NCBI RefSeq assembly: GCF_036492835.1
Contig: NZ_AP025314.1
Location: 4,444,010 to 4,508,009, forward strand
Source: Fulvitalea axinellae
Lineage (GTDB): Bacteria; Bacteroidota; Bacteroidia; Cytophagales; Cyclobacteriaceae
Reading direction: 5' to 3'
DNA length: 64,000 nucleotides
The position numbers and the translations under genes are program-made. Positions 53,401 through 61,316 of the stretch are shown here, one piece after another; the stretch's first letter is position 1, and the number at the start of each line of letters is the position of its first letter. The notes beneath the pieces are model-generated. The model was not told the origin of the DNA. It ran no database searches and saw nothing but the letters and a program-made list of their open reading frames with translations.

Positions 53401-53649
53401 CAGAAAATCCGCGACCTCGGCTGGGGCTCGCCCGACGAGACCACCAAAGGCAGGCATAACCACCGCCTCGACCTTATCAAGGAACTCTTTTTCCTTATAT
53501 CCGAATACAATGGCAAAAGCGAAACCCGCGCCCTGATCATCGAATCTTACATCCGGGCCATGGGAGCTTCGCCATCCGAATTGGTTATGAAGAAAACCAA
53601 CAAAGAGCGAGTTCAGGCTCTATACAAATCCCTCAAAGATCTTGGATAG
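50476..53649 (+). CDS. Large effector-like protein, 1057 residues
   Basis: Starts at the ATG at 50476 (a TTG lies two codons earlier). The N-terminus MFTNKRDHSDKPKQNGAGK is basic and disordered and matches the start of the protein at 26659. Residues 45-100 (FLQSTRVSFRNSGHPQLPRIERLLHDYHALLRS, then a helix with WKEAKREYEQWK) resemble the helical segment after the N-terminus of contractile-injection effectors. The middle (100-650) has no recognisable fold. Residues 660-1000 hold amphipathic to hydrophobic helices (SSAVPILGIVVSAIEIARRSFILAKDI; VGNIVILTGVSAPAGLGLNIAASGIEGGMYIV) that could insert in a membrane. There is no signal peptide. An effector or toxin role is inference. Confidence 0.55.
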   Translation: MFTNKRDHSDKPKQNGAGKNGASRMPVSAPNEPPVQCLMTPQEFLQSTRVSFRNSGHPQLPRIERLLHDYHALLRSQNIETLTHRWKEAKREYEQWKANQKDLSPETSTMAERLLDLGYDFVEETIPPDVLMAGGVGGLEGSGDSSGEEVNTEHPHTKPPANEAARERMLMEKRATDVQDTFTPVTAYYTLAFQILYEIRMLAYRWHREHPVSFSKRESSEARLLKSVGILLDDVEQEHQTLIRDIVRSGVPVWIPEFTRYQEYFENIGVKGEQFYDVRVEDVNFLWTCLTSDELPFKINGHSPGAIIRQSAEAEGLPSPELKLAMHAMSMMAHLTRSGEGRQLLRPLVGLDFYGARTKDIERAGGATIAVSPKKPSSDKRYELSYSKMNMHPEMRGVVKAHPEDKLEGTYGDVALSYPVGLSHCDYLGEKLVKGERPGQSDWLTMYPPHLHFANALATSTSAWRGLFFPGAQFTSLGGTENPLRGEEALPRRVSSGLTVWGRNSLIPRTMSRGARGELITPGVETRLDPPKAPATLTPLERFRHAAEKITWREALMKDILSSADDQGRFSTMYSSVVMYMLSQERAAHAMAGLEEAAELMAGDEREKLAFIQKNKQAILKKYWLDLLSESREKYGDTVEEEEEEPYDPKATFTKTDKDEYLIDGELIKTEHPRTIHRIRKLQRALRTVDPEMVDKLGGSLAKTDDTFKLIGEEVQEIDEAINAETLSSSISEITGSVTSIVDTLTNGLAFIKGSVTQIKELIDTEAEHDLETIVEHGFERAKELAKSSKGVIELTRNVMSIAGKATPAVSSAVPILGIVVSAIEIARRSFILAKDIRNYLVMRRRKKWLIEQHGSDPLLDRLLSDEGELNDGVLYLVTYREDFREKLLKEKLHLKPEAIEAEHWEHAREIDLADELMDVNRDRIISECVHLTADTIRIVGNIVILTGVSAPAGLGLNIAASGIEGGMYIVRYGVQKIRDLGWGSPDETTKGRHNHRLDLIKELFFLISEYNGKSETRALIIESYIRAMGASPSELVMKKTNKERVQALYKSLKDLG

Positions 53650-53778
53650 GTCGCCATAGGAACACCGCGACAACCACCTCCATTAACCTATCCTTCATCC
53701 ACAAATAACTTCCCTGATTTGGTTCCCAGCCAAAAACACCTGATTTTAATCTTCCGATACCACAACGCTACGCGATAA

Positions 53779-54870
53779 ATGAAAGCCCGTAGATTCATGT
53801 TTTGCGTCCAAACCGAAGGACGTGGCCATATGACACAAGCCCTTGCTCTGCGAGAACTGCTCGAAGAAGCCGGCCACCAAGTGGTGTGTGTCATGGCCTC
53901 CAAGAGCCGTCGTCGCAAACTGCCGGCCTATTTCCGCAAAGCTTTCGGCGTTCCTGTCCGAGAATTGGCCAGCCCCAACTTCGTGGCCGACAAGAACAAC
54001 AAGAAAATCCGGGTTTTCGCTTCCATCGGCTACAACCTGCTTCTCCTGCCCACGTTTATCGTAAGTTTGGTCAAAATGCGAAAGCTCATCCACAATGCCC
54101 AACCCGATTACGTTATCAATTTTCACGATTTCCTGACGGGAATCTACCATGCACTTGTCCCTAGGCAACACCACTTTATTGCCACACACAGATCCTACTT
54201 GGCTTTCCACCCCGAATTTCCCTTTGCCCCAGGCAGGACCATGGAACGTCATCTGCTAAAATTATGTTGCGAAATCATGGCCGCCAAAGCCGAAACCCGC
54301 TGGGCCCTTTCCTACCGCCCTTATCTGCCGAACCACTTCGGCAATACGGCGGTGGTGCCTCCGCTACTTCAGGATATCAAACCAAAAAATCACCAAGACG
54401 ACGGGTTTTACTTGGCTTATATGGTTAATGACGGATACGCCGAAGACCTAATCACCTCTTTTGACAAATGCCCGCCCGGCACCGTGGCCCACTGCTTCTG
54501 GGACCGCCGTGGCCAAAACGATATTTGGGAAGCCCGGCCCGGCCTGTATTTCCATCCCCTTAGCCGCAAAAAATTCCTCGATCATCTGCGCCGTTGCCGT
54601 GGCGTGATCTCCACCGCAGGTTTCGAAACAGTCTGCGAAGCCCATCTCGCCGGCAAGCCCATCGGCCTAATCCCGACCGAAGGCCAATACGAACAGGCCT
54701 GCAACGCCGTGGACGCCGAAGCGGGAGGCATCGCCAAAAGGCTCGGCGGTTACGATCTTGCCGAGTTTGTATCTTATGTCGAAAACGGAAAATTCCGCCC
54801 CGGCATTCAAACCGAATGGATGGCCGGACGGGAGACCTGGCGCAAGATTATCTCCGAAACAGTGGCCTAA
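53779..54870 (+). CDS. GT-B glycosyltransferase, MurG-like
   Basis: 363-residue protein with a GT-B fold similar to MurG/GT28-type transferases. The N-terminal loop is FCVQTEGRGHMTQALALRELLEEAGHQVV (GxGH-like). The donor-side motif in the C-terminal half is CRGVISTAGFETVCEAHLAGKPIGLIPTEGQYEQACNA, the typical E/Q-rich loop for a nucleotide-sugar. Two hydrophobic helices near 85-105 suggest membrane association. It lies 53 bp upstream of a kinase-fold gene in the same direction, so the pair may act on one lipid or glycan. Acceptor and donor are unknown. Confidence 0.82.
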   Translation: MKARRFMFCVQTEGRGHMTQALALRELLEEAGHQVVCVMASKSRRRKLPAYFRKAFGVPVRELASPNFVADKNNKKIRVFASIGYNLLLLPTFIVSLVKMRKLIHNAQPDYVINFHDFLTGIYHALVPRQHHFIATHRSYLAFHPEFPFAPGRTMERHLLKLCCEIMAAKAETRWALSYRPYLPNHFGNTAVVPPLLQDIKPKNHQDDGFYLAYMVNDGYAEDLITSFDKCPPGTVAHCFWDRRGQNDIWEARPGLYFHPLSRKKFLDHLRRCRGVISTAGFETVCEAHLAGKPIGLIPTEGQYEQACNAVDAEAGGIAKRLGGYDLAEFVSYVENGKFRPGIQTEWMAGRETWRKIISETVA

Positions 54871-54923
54871 GTCAGCCTATCGGCAGGAATCTCTCCTTAT
54901 ATTTGTCTTAGGGGGAATAAGAA

Positions 54924-55973
54924 ATGGCTATAATCAGCAAAAAGAAAACAATCTATCCCATAGGCAACGAACTCCGCGAGTACTTGCTTAAATACAACCG
55001 GGGCAACGCCTTACCGCTACGTTACGAGGATCTTCTAGAGTTCGACAGCTCCATGACGCTCTACGACAAGCATAACGAGGACACCCTTTGGGAAACCGTC
55101 CTTTACCACCCGCTTGAGATGGACCGTATCCACAGCGGGCTTAAGTCCATTTACGCCACGCTCAAAACCGGTGGCGACGTTAGCGTCATCGACCACCTTT
55201 ACGTGGAGCGGATCGATCTGTGCATTTACGGCAATACCCGGCCTTTCCGTATCCGGATGGTCAACAAGATCAATGACCTTTTCGACTACTTTTATATTAA
55301 AAAAGTAGACGCTTCAAGGGTATACGGTCTGGAGTTGGAACACTTGCTTTCCCCCAATACCATGAACTTTCTGGTCAACGAGGACACTCTTGTGGAAGAA
55401 CACATCCAAGGCATTCCCGGCGACCAGTTTATCACCCAACATCTTGACACGCCTTGGCTCAACGAAATCCGTCTGGCCAAAGAATTCGTCAAGTTCAACG
55501 AGCGCTGTTTTGTCCGCCTGCTGGGCGATATGCACTCGTCCAACTTCGTGGTGGAAGTAATCCCCGACTTCGACGAAATCCACTACCGGATCCGCGCCAT
55601 CGACTTTGACCAACAGAGTTACGAAGGTCGGCGGGCCATCTACATGCCCCAGTTCTTCAAGCAGAACAACCCGATCATTAAAATCGGACTCAAGCATATG
55701 CAACCAGAACTGGAACTGCAATACCAAAAGGAGGAACGGATGCGGATAGCCAAACGGGTGGCGGCCTCCAAAATCCGGCAAAAGTCTCTTATCCAAATTA
55801 TGAAACGAGATACCGTCGCACCTCCGGAACACGCCCTCACACTCAGGACCGAACTTTCCGAAATTTACGCCGACAGCAGCTTTGACCGTTGCCGTAATAT
55901 GGGCGAAATTCTGGAAACAAGCCTCCGGATGCTCAGCAAACAACCGACAAGGCCACGGCCACAGTCGAATTAA
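54924..55973 (+). CDS. Kinase-fold protein of unknown substrate
   Basis: 349 aa, cytoplasmic. FVRLLGDMHSSNFVVEVI followed by YRIRAIDFDQQSYEGRR has the spacing and residues of the catalytic loop (D, N) and metal-binding DFD motif of aminoglycoside-phosphotransferase, HipA and other atypical kinases. An upstream LVEEHIQGIPGDQFITQ may be the hinge. The N-terminal lobe is divergent and its lysine is not certain. It is a phosphotransferase by motif only. It follows the MurG-like transferase by 53 bp and probably shares its transcript. Confidence 0.6.
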   Translation: MAIISKKKTIYPIGNELREYLLKYNRGNALPLRYEDLLEFDSSMTLYDKHNEDTLWETVLYHPLEMDRIHSGLKSIYATLKTGGDVSVIDHLYVERIDLCIYGNTRPFRIRMVNKINDLFDYFYIKKVDASRVYGLELEHLLSPNTMNFLVNEDTLVEEHIQGIPGDQFITQHLDTPWLNEIRLAKEFVKFNERCFVRLLGDMHSSNFVVEVIPDFDEIHYRIRAIDFDQQSYEGRRAIYMPQFFKQNNPIIKIGLKHMQPELELQYQKEERMRIAKRVAASKIRQKSLIQIMKRDTVAPPEHALTLRTELSEIYADSSFDRCRNMGEILETSLRMLSKQPTRPRPQSN

Positions 55974-56102
55974 TGAGTTTCGGTATTTGGTATGAGGTAT
56001 TAGGTAAAATCAGAAAGGCAAATACCTAAACCAAGACCTGTACGTTCCGTACTAATTACCTAATACCAGACACCTTAGACCTGATATCTAATACCAAAAC
56101 AT

Positions 56103-56744
56103 ATGTTTACCGGAATTATAGAAACACTCGGCACCATCAAGTCCGTAGAAACTGACGGTACCAACAAGATATTCAAAGTGGAGTCTGATCTGGCTCCGGA
56201 ACTCAGCGTAGACGAAAGTTTGGCCCACAATGGCGTCTGCCTGACCGTAACATCGATCGAAGGTAACGTAACCAGCGTAACCGCCGTGGACGAAACGCTC
56301 AAGAAGACCAACCTCGGCAAGCTCAATGCCGGCGACTTGGTGAACCTTGAGCGCGCCATGCCCGCCAACGGCCGTTTCGACGGACACATTGTACAAGGCC
56401 ACGTAGACCAAACCGGCAAGTGCGTACGTGTACAGGAACTTGACGGAAGCTGGATCTACGATTTCGAATACGACTTCGAGGCCGAAGGACATTTTCTGGT
56501 TGAGAAAGGATCGGTTTGCATTAACGGCACCAGCCTGACGGTTTTCAATTGCGAAAAAGGGAAATTCACCGTCACCATTATCCCTTACACCCACGAAAAC
56601 ACCAACTTCAAAACGCTCAAAGCCGGCGACACTATCAACTTGGAGTTCGATATCATCGGAAAATATATCCAGCGCCTTGTTTCGCAAGGTTACGGCGAAG
56701 CTTTGCTTAAAGGAGGTGTTCCTTTTCCAAAAGACGATAAATAA
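56103..56744 (+). CDS. ribE: Riboflavin synthase, alpha chain
   Basis: 213 aa. Dismutates two 6,7-dimethyl-8-ribityllumazine molecules to riboflavin. It starts with the invariant MFTGIIETLGTI and has two lumazine-binding half-domains, about 1-95 and 98-200. LAHNGVCLTV and GSVCINGTSLTV are the paired C/T motifs, and FDGHIVQGHVDQTGK is the second-repeat start. Length is normal for the trimeric enzyme. Other rib genes are not adjacent. Confidence 0.96.
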   Translation: MFTGIIETLGTIKSVETDGTNKIFKVESDLAPELSVDESLAHNGVCLTVTSIEGNVTSVTAVDETLKKTNLGKLNAGDLVNLERAMPANGRFDGHIVQGHVDQTGKCVRVQELDGSWIYDFEYDFEAEGHFLVEKGSVCINGTSLTVFNCEKGKFTVTIIPYTHENTNFKTLKAGDTINLEFDIIGKYIQRLVSQGYGEALLKGGVPFPKDDK

Positions 56745-56775
56745 CCGAAAGCCTATTCCAAAGGCATAAAAAATA

Positions 56776-56814
56776 GAGGGGATTGGCCTAGTTATATGGT
56801 CAATCCTTTTTTCA
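56776..56814 (+). terminator. Terminator of ribE
   Basis: Stem GGATTGGCC/GGTCAATCC (one G-T wobble), 9-base loop, then six T. Confidence 0.85.
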
Positions 56815-56891
56815 TTTTTGGATAAGTCCGGCCAATTAACTTTTTTGACTTCTATTCTGACTAGTTTTTTAACGAGATCTTATTTTTCATT

Positions 56892-57749
56892 ATGACGAAT
56901 AATCGACTACGCCTAGCGGCTCTATACCTCTTCCTTTTTGGAACAATCGCATGCGGAAGGGCATCTGAGCAGAACATCGCTGAGACAAAAGCGATTTCAA
57001 TAAGCCCCGAAGCCAGAAGCATGGCTTCATCAGAAATGGGCGCCGAAATGTCCGAAGAGACGATTCCGCAAGCCAAGACTAAACGTATAAATACGCAAAA
57101 GCTGATAAAAACAGGCTCTCTTAAATTTGAAACCAAAGATGTTAGAGCCAGTTCCAAGAGAATTCATAATGCCGTGACTCAGGCAAACGGATATATTTCC
57201 TCAGAGACCAGCCACAAAAACGATTATCGGTCTTCCGTCACGTTAACAGCCAGAATCCCATCCGAAAAATTCGATCCTTTCATTTCCCAAGTCACTTCGG
57301 GAGTCGAGTCTTTTGACCGCAATGAGATCAGGGTAAAAGACGTGACCGAGGAGTTTCTCGATCTAAGCGCAAGGCTAAAAACCAAAAAGGCGCTGGAGCA
57401 ACGTTATATCGCCCTGTTGGATAAGGCCAAGACGATCAAAAACATTCTGGAAATCGAGAGAGAAATCGAAAAGCTACGTTCCGATATTGAATCGACGGAA
57501 GGCAGGCTTCGCTACCTCAATGACCGGGTTGGCTTTTCCACCATAACCTTCGAGTTCTACAAACGTCATGAATTGGTCGCAGGCGCTGAGCCAGGATGGT
57601 GGAGTAAGTTCGGAGAAAGCTTCGTAGACGGTTGGGAGAACATGCTCTCGTTTTTCCTAGTTCTTACCCAACTCTGGCCGTTTTTCCTGTTAGCCCTCGG
57701 AGTGATTTTCGGAATCAAAAAGTGGAGAGGCAAGAAAGCCAAAGCCTAA
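56892..57749 (+). CDS. DUF4349 lipoprotein
   Basis: 285 aa. The signal LAALYLFLFGTIACG predicts a lipoprotein, followed by a disordered stretch and the DUF4349 core (about 75-235): LIKTGSLKFETKDVRASSKRIHNAVTQANGYISSE, then SVTLTARIPSEKFDPFISQV. A coiled coil (TIKNILEIEREIEKLRSDIESTEGRLRYL) follows, and a C-terminal transmembrane helix (about 252-274) with a basic tail ends the protein. The combination of both an N-terminal lipid and a C-terminal helix is normal for this family. Function unknown; envelope stress has been suggested. Confidence 0.85.
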   Translation: MTNNRLRLAALYLFLFGTIACGRASEQNIAETKAISISPEARSMASSEMGAEMSEETIPQAKTKRINTQKLIKTGSLKFETKDVRASSKRIHNAVTQANGYISSETSHKNDYRSSVTLTARIPSEKFDPFISQVTSGVESFDRNEIRVKDVTEEFLDLSARLKTKKALEQRYIALLDKAKTIKNILEIEREIEKLRSDIESTEGRLRYLNDRVGFSTITFEFYKRHELVAGAEPGWWSKFGESFVDGWENMLSFFLVLTQLWPFFLLALGVIFGIKKWRGKKAKA

Positions 57750-57760
57750 AAAATAAAAGA

Positions 57761-57798
57761 AAGGGACAAGACGGTATGTACCGTTCCTGTCCCCTTTT
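57761..57798. terminator. Bidirectional intrinsic terminator
   Basis: Stem GGGACAAGACGGT/ACCGTTCCTGTCCC with a 4-base loop and A/T-rich flanks, between the convergent DUF4349 and aldolase genes. Confidence 0.83.
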
Positions 57799-57821
57799 CA
57801 ATAAAAGAACTAGCTAATTTC

Positions 57822-58712
57822 TTATGCGTTTACCGCTTCGAGTTCAGCCTTCAGATCGTTGAACTTCTCATAAGCCTGATCAACAGTGAATCCGTTGTGT
57901 ACAACGTCTCCAACAACTTGGATCATAGCCTCAGGGCATTCAGACTGGAATACGTTACGTCCCATGTCTACACCGGCAGCACCGTCGTTGATGGCATTGT
58001 AAGCCAACGCAAGAGCGTCGCGCTCCGGCAACTTCTTACCACCAGCGATTACGATCGGCACTGGGCAAGAGTTAACCACTTTTTCGAAGTCCTTCTCACA
58101 GTAGTAAGTCTTCACGATAGTCGAGCCGTTCTCGGCACATACACGCGAAGCCATAGAGAGGTAACGAGCGTCGCGAACGAGCTCTTTGCCTACGGCAGTC
58201 ACACCCATTACCGGAATACCGTGCTTCGCACCGTAGTCAGCGGTTTTGGTAAGGTTGCGAACGGTAGTAGCCTCGTACTTTCCTCCTACTGAAACCATTA
58301 CGGCCATAGTGGAAGCGTTCAAGCGTACTGCTTCCTCGATGTCGAGAATGCACTCGTCGTTAAGTTCGCCGAGGATAGTGGTACCGGCCGAAAAGCGGAA
58401 ACAAATCGGCTTGTCGGTTGTCGGAGGCACTACGCTACGGATAGCTCCGCGAGTACACATCAACGAGTCAGCGTACTTGATCAACGGCACGATGCTGAGA
58501 TCCAGACGCTCCAAACCGGAGGTAGGCCCCATGATGTAACCGTGGTCGAAAGCCAGCATGACAGTCTTGCCGTCTTCCTTAAAGATTCTTGAGATTCTGT
58601 TTTTGGTTCCCCAGTCCATGTTCTGAAGTCCCTTGAGGTGGAAAGATCCGGTTTCTACGGCTTGGCCAATACCAAAGCCCTTACCTTCAATGATTCCTTC
58701 TGCGTCAGCCAT
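57822..58712 (-). CDS. LsrF-like class I aldolase/thiolase
   Basis: 296 aa, close in length and sequence to E. coli LsrF, the 3-hydroxy-5-phosphonooxypentane-2,4-dione thiolase that ends AI-2 catabolism. Shared motifs are LDWG/MDWGTKNRISRIF, GKTVMLAFDHGYIMGPTSGLERLD, MCTRGAIRSVVPP, IVKTYYCEKDFE (Schiff-base lysine K201), CPVPIVIAGGKKLPERDAL and GVDMGRNVFQ. No lsrK, lsrG or lsrACDB genes are here; instead DhaK and DhaL precede it, so it may cleave another phosphorylated ketose. Its 262-bp upstream gap holds three GC-rich hairpins. Confidence 0.9.
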   Translation of the reverse strand: MADAEGIIEGKGFGIGQAVETGSFHLKGLQNMDWGTKNRISRIFKEDGKTVMLAFDHGYIMGPTSGLERLDLSIVPLIKYADSLMCTRGAIRSVVPPTTDKPICFRFSAGTTILGELNDECILDIEEAVRLNASTMAVMVSVGGKYEATTVRNLTKTADYGAKHGIPVMGVTAVGKELVRDARYLSMASRVCAENGSTIVKTYYCEKDFEKVVNSCPVPIVIAGGKKLPERDALALAYNAINDGAAGVDMGRNVFQSECPEAMIQVVGDVVHNGFTVDQAYEKFNDLKAELEAVNA

Positions 58713-58760
58713 TTTTTTTCGGAAAATTTATGGTTTGGTGTAATAGCGATTTAATCGGAA

Positions 58761-58779
58761 GGCCGAAAGACTGTCGGCC
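58761..58779 (-). other. Hairpin in the aldolase leader
   Basis: Perfect GGCCGA/TCGGCC arms with a 7-base loop, 49 bp upstream of the aldolase ATG. Confidence 0.4.
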
Positions 58780-58847
58780 ACAGGTGCCGCTTTCCGGGAA
58801 TATCATTATGAAATTCACCGTTTTCGGGATATATTAGCGACTTCTGG

Positions 58848-58866
58848 CCGGCTTTAACAAAGCCGG
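58848..58866 (-). other. Hairpin between dhaL and the aldolase gene
   Basis: Perfect CCGGCTTT/AAAGCCGG arms with a 3-base loop and no U tract on either side; function unknown. Confidence 0.4.
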
Positions 58867-58941
58867 AAAGTAAAGGCACCCGCCACCGGAACTCCACGCG
58901 CTGTTCCATTGGTGGAGGGACTGCCTTATCGTGTCAGCCAA

Positions 58942-58976
58942 GGAAGGGTTCTATGCCGGGACCCTTCCACTTTTTT
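58942..58976. other. Hairpin just after dhaL
   Basis: GGAAGGGT/ACCCTTCC arms (58942-58968) beside a six-T run at the plus-strand side. On the transcribed minus strand there is no U tract, so it is not a normal dhaL terminator. Confidence 0.35.
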
Positions 58977-59592
58977 AGGCCAACGATGAAGCGAAGGCTT
59001 CGAAAATACATGCCATAGAGGCCGCTCCCGGGTCAAGGTGACCTATAGAACGCTCTCCCATGTTACGCGCGCGGCCGAAGCTCGCCTGCATCTCTATCGT
59101 TTTTTCCGCACCTTCCGAGGCCGCTTTCGCCGCCTGCTGGAATTGCTCCACTACGTTGTCGCCCTCATACGTTTTCAAAGCTTCGATAGCGGGAATCAGG
59201 GCGTCCATAACAGTCTTGTTGCCCACGTCGGCTTTGGTGCTTTTGCGCACGTTGGCCAAACCGGCGTCAAACATATTCCCTACCGCTTTCACGTCGAGCT
59301 CGGTGCCCGCGGCGCAGTCACTCATACCGAGGTACAGCGCTCCGGACAGCGTGCTGGTGGATCCGCAAGACTGGCTCATGGCGCCAAAGCCCATGTCGCC
59401 GAGCATCGCCTTGAACTCCTCACCCTTTTGGGCTGCTTCGTTTATGGCTCCCATAGCGGCAACGATAGCCGTTCCGTGGTCGCCATCGCCTGCTACGGCG
59501 TCAAGTTTCGAAAATTCGTCGGCACGGGCCGACACTTTTTCAAAGGCGTTGTTTATCATGCCTTTGAACTGGTCGATAGTGATCTTTTCCAT
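58975..59592 (-). CDS. dhaL: Dihydroxyacetone kinase subunit L
   Basis: 205-residue nucleotide-binding subunit of a two-part dihydroxyacetone kinase. The Mg-binding aspartates are in LDAVAGDGDHGTA (D31, D36, D38 with H39). MGFGAMSQSCGSTSTLSGALYLGMS is the SGxLxG phosphate loop, and GARNMGERSIGHLDPGA-type closing motif is present (GRARNMGERSIGHLDPGAAS). It works with DhaK encoded upstream. No DhaM phosphoryl-carrier is visible, so the phosphate source (ATP or PTS) cannot be told. Confidence 0.93.
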   Translation of the reverse strand: MEKITIDQFKGMINNAFEKVSARADEFSKLDAVAGDGDHGTAIVAAMGAINEAAQKGEEFKAMLGDMGFGAMSQSCGSTSTLSGALYLGMSDCAAGTELDVKAVGNMFDAGLANVRKSTKADVGNKTVMDALIPAIEALKTYEGDNVVEQFQQAAKAASEGAEKTIEMQASFGRARNMGERSIGHLDPGAASMACIFEAFASSLA

Positions 59593-59647
59593 TTCCCCTG
59601 AAAAACTGTAGAATCGTTGGTCCGGCCAGCGCCCGGCCGGTTAGGCT

Positions 59648-59680
59648 AAAAAAGGGGGCGGAAGTGTGGCTCCGCCTCCC
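59648..59680 (-). terminator. Intrinsic terminator between dhaK and dhaL
   Basis: Minus-strand stem GGGAGGCGGA/TCCGCCCCC, 8-base loop, then six T, starting 15 bp after the dhaK stop. It lies inside an otherwise co-directional operon. Confidence 0.85.
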
Positions 59681-59694
59681 AATAATATCTATTC

Positions 59695-60717
59695 TTACTT
59701 AAGAACTGTCCAGTAAGGAGCGTCAGACACGTGCTTGAGATAAGTGGCGTGATCGTCATCCACTTTTCCAAGGATCATCTGGAAGCCGGCCATTTCCTGA
59801 ACGGTCAAGAATTCGTCCACTTTGCCTTCCACAACTTCGCATCCGGCGTCAACAAGGATCTGATGCGCCTTTCGGTAAACGAGGAAGAGCTCCATCATAG
59901 TAGTCGCTCCCACTCCGTTGATGTAAAGCACCACTTTGTCGCCTTTAGCTGGCGAAAGCTTCTTCATCAACTGGCCGATCATGCGCTCAGCGGTTTCGTC
60001 GGCAGTAAGCAACGCACTGCGACCGCCACCGCCTTCGCCGTGCTGTCCCATACCTATTTCCATCTCGCCGTCAGGCAATTCGGCGATAGTGGCGCCGTTT
60101 TGCGGGTGGGTGCATGACTTCATAGCCACGGCCAAAGTAGCCATCTGCTTGTTGAAGCGCTCAGCGATTTCGTAAATCTCGTCAAGTGACTTGCCTTCCT
60201 CTGCGGCGGCACCAGCGATTTTGTACAACGGAATACATCCCGCCAATCCGCGACGATCTTCGTCCGGCACATCGAGTCCGGCGCTGATGTCTTCGCTGGT
60301 CATGAGCATTTTCACCTTGATTCCGGCGCGCTCAGCCAACTGCATTGCCATGTTGGCGCTCATCACGTCACCTGCGTGATTGAGAACCACGAGCAGGATA
60401 CCCGCTCCACGGTCAAATTTCTTAAGGGCTTCGAATACTCTTGGAGCGCCCGGAGCTGCGAAAATGTCGCCCACAACGCTACAGTCGAGCATGCCTTCGC
60501 CTACGAAGCCACTGATGGCGGGCTCGTGGCCCGATCCGCCCATACTTACGATGGCCACTTTGTCCTCAGACTTAGGGTTGGCGCGCACAACGATGTTCTC
60601 TCCACCGAGAGCCACTTTGTCGGCGTAAGCCATAGTATAACCTTCCAACAACTCCTGGGTGATGGTTTCCGGGTTGTTGATGAATTTCTTGATCAGTACT
60701 TTTTCTTCGACTGCCAT
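59695..60717 (-). CDS. dhaK: Dihydroxyacetone kinase subunit K
   Basis: 340 aa substrate-binding subunit. Conserved features are GGSGHEPAISGFVGEGML (residues 60-77), NHAGDVMSANMAMQLAE (113-129), and the substrate-binding histidine H226 in EIGMGQHGEGG, which forms a hemiaminal with the ketone carbonyl in DhaK. The usual GIHGEPG reads GQHGEGG here, a change close to the catalytic histidine that may reflect another ketose substrate such as erythrulose or an apulose-type sugar. It precedes dhaL, with a terminator between, and follows the VOC gene. Confidence 0.92.
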   Translation of the reverse strand: MAVEEKVLIKKFINNPETITQELLEGYTMAYADKVALGGENIVVRANPKSEDKVAIVSMGGSGHEPAISGFVGEGMLDCSVVGDIFAAPGAPRVFEALKKFDRGAGILLVVLNHAGDVMSANMAMQLAERAGIKVKMLMTSEDISAGLDVPDEDRRGLAGCIPLYKIAGAAAEEGKSLDEIYEIAERFNKQMATLAVAMKSCTHPQNGATIAELPDGEMEIGMGQHGEGGGGRSALLTADETAERMIGQLMKKLSPAKGDKVVLYINGVGATTMMELFLVYRKAHQILVDAGCEVVEGKVDEFLTVQEMAGFQMILGKVDDDHATYLKHVSDAPYWTVLK

Positions 60718-60806
60718 GTCTAAAAGGAAATTTTGGGTTTAATTCGAAATTTTGTCGAGAATACCGGGGTTAGCTCCGGATTCTACGCGTTTGGGATCAG
60801 GCGGAA

Positions 60807-61127
60807 TCAGTTTTCCGAGAAGTGCATCAGCTCAATCGGAGCGCCTTCTTCCACTACAAAAGCGATCTTGAGGCCCTCGCCCGGCGAGAACGGCTCCACC
60901 AAAACCTCTTTGCCTTCCATTTCTGCCTCAAGGTCCTTTACGCGGTAAGCGATGTGGGCAGTCGACTGGATCAACTCAGGGAATTCCGAATCGTCCTCAA
61001 ACCTGAGCCACTCGATTTTGTTAGGGCTCACATTGTAGTCGGTGATGAAGACTTTGGCGCCTTCCAAATAAGTTTCCCCATCCTGCTTTTGGCTAGTAGG
61101 GATTCCTACGTGATCTAATTCTCTCAT
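60807..61127 (-). CDS. VOC-family (glyoxalase-fold) protein
   Basis: 106 aa from the ATG at 61127 (MRELDHVGIPT), chosen because the frame's earlier ATG adds a non-homologous stretch. It has two beta-alpha-beta-beta-beta units typical of vicinal oxygen chelate proteins, with possible metal ligands H6, E in WLRFEDDS, H in STAHIAYRV and E in APIELMHF. Small VOC proteins epimerise, isomerise or bind metabolites. Its position between an isomerase-like cupin and DhaK suggests a sugar or sugar-phosphate step. Confidence 0.82.
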   Translation of the reverse strand: MRELDHVGIPTSQKQDGETYLEGAKVFITDYNVSPNKIEWLRFEDDSEFPELIQSTAHIAYRVKDLEAEMEGKEVLVEPFSPGEGLKIAFVVEEGAPIELMHFSEN

Positions 61128-61245
61128 CGATAAAAAGATTTTGTTTGAAAAAGTCTTATAAAAAATCACAAAACGTTAGGCCGTGGCCCCAAACGGACAC
61201 TCCGCCAGTTTCTTCCGGCGAGTTTCCGTACCAAATGCTTAAGGA

Positions 61246-61275
61246 GGCGGAAAGCCGAAGTTTTCCGCCCCTTTT
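61246..61275. other. Hairpin in the gap after the cupin gene
   Basis: GGCGGAAA/TTTCCGCC arms, T5 on the plus strand, only a weak U-rich tail (UCCUU) on the transcribed minus strand. It is possibly an attenuator between the cupin and VOC genes. Confidence 0.4.
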
Positions 61276-61316
61276 TATTTCTTTTTGAATATAAGTTTTC
61301 TTGAGGATAATTCCAC

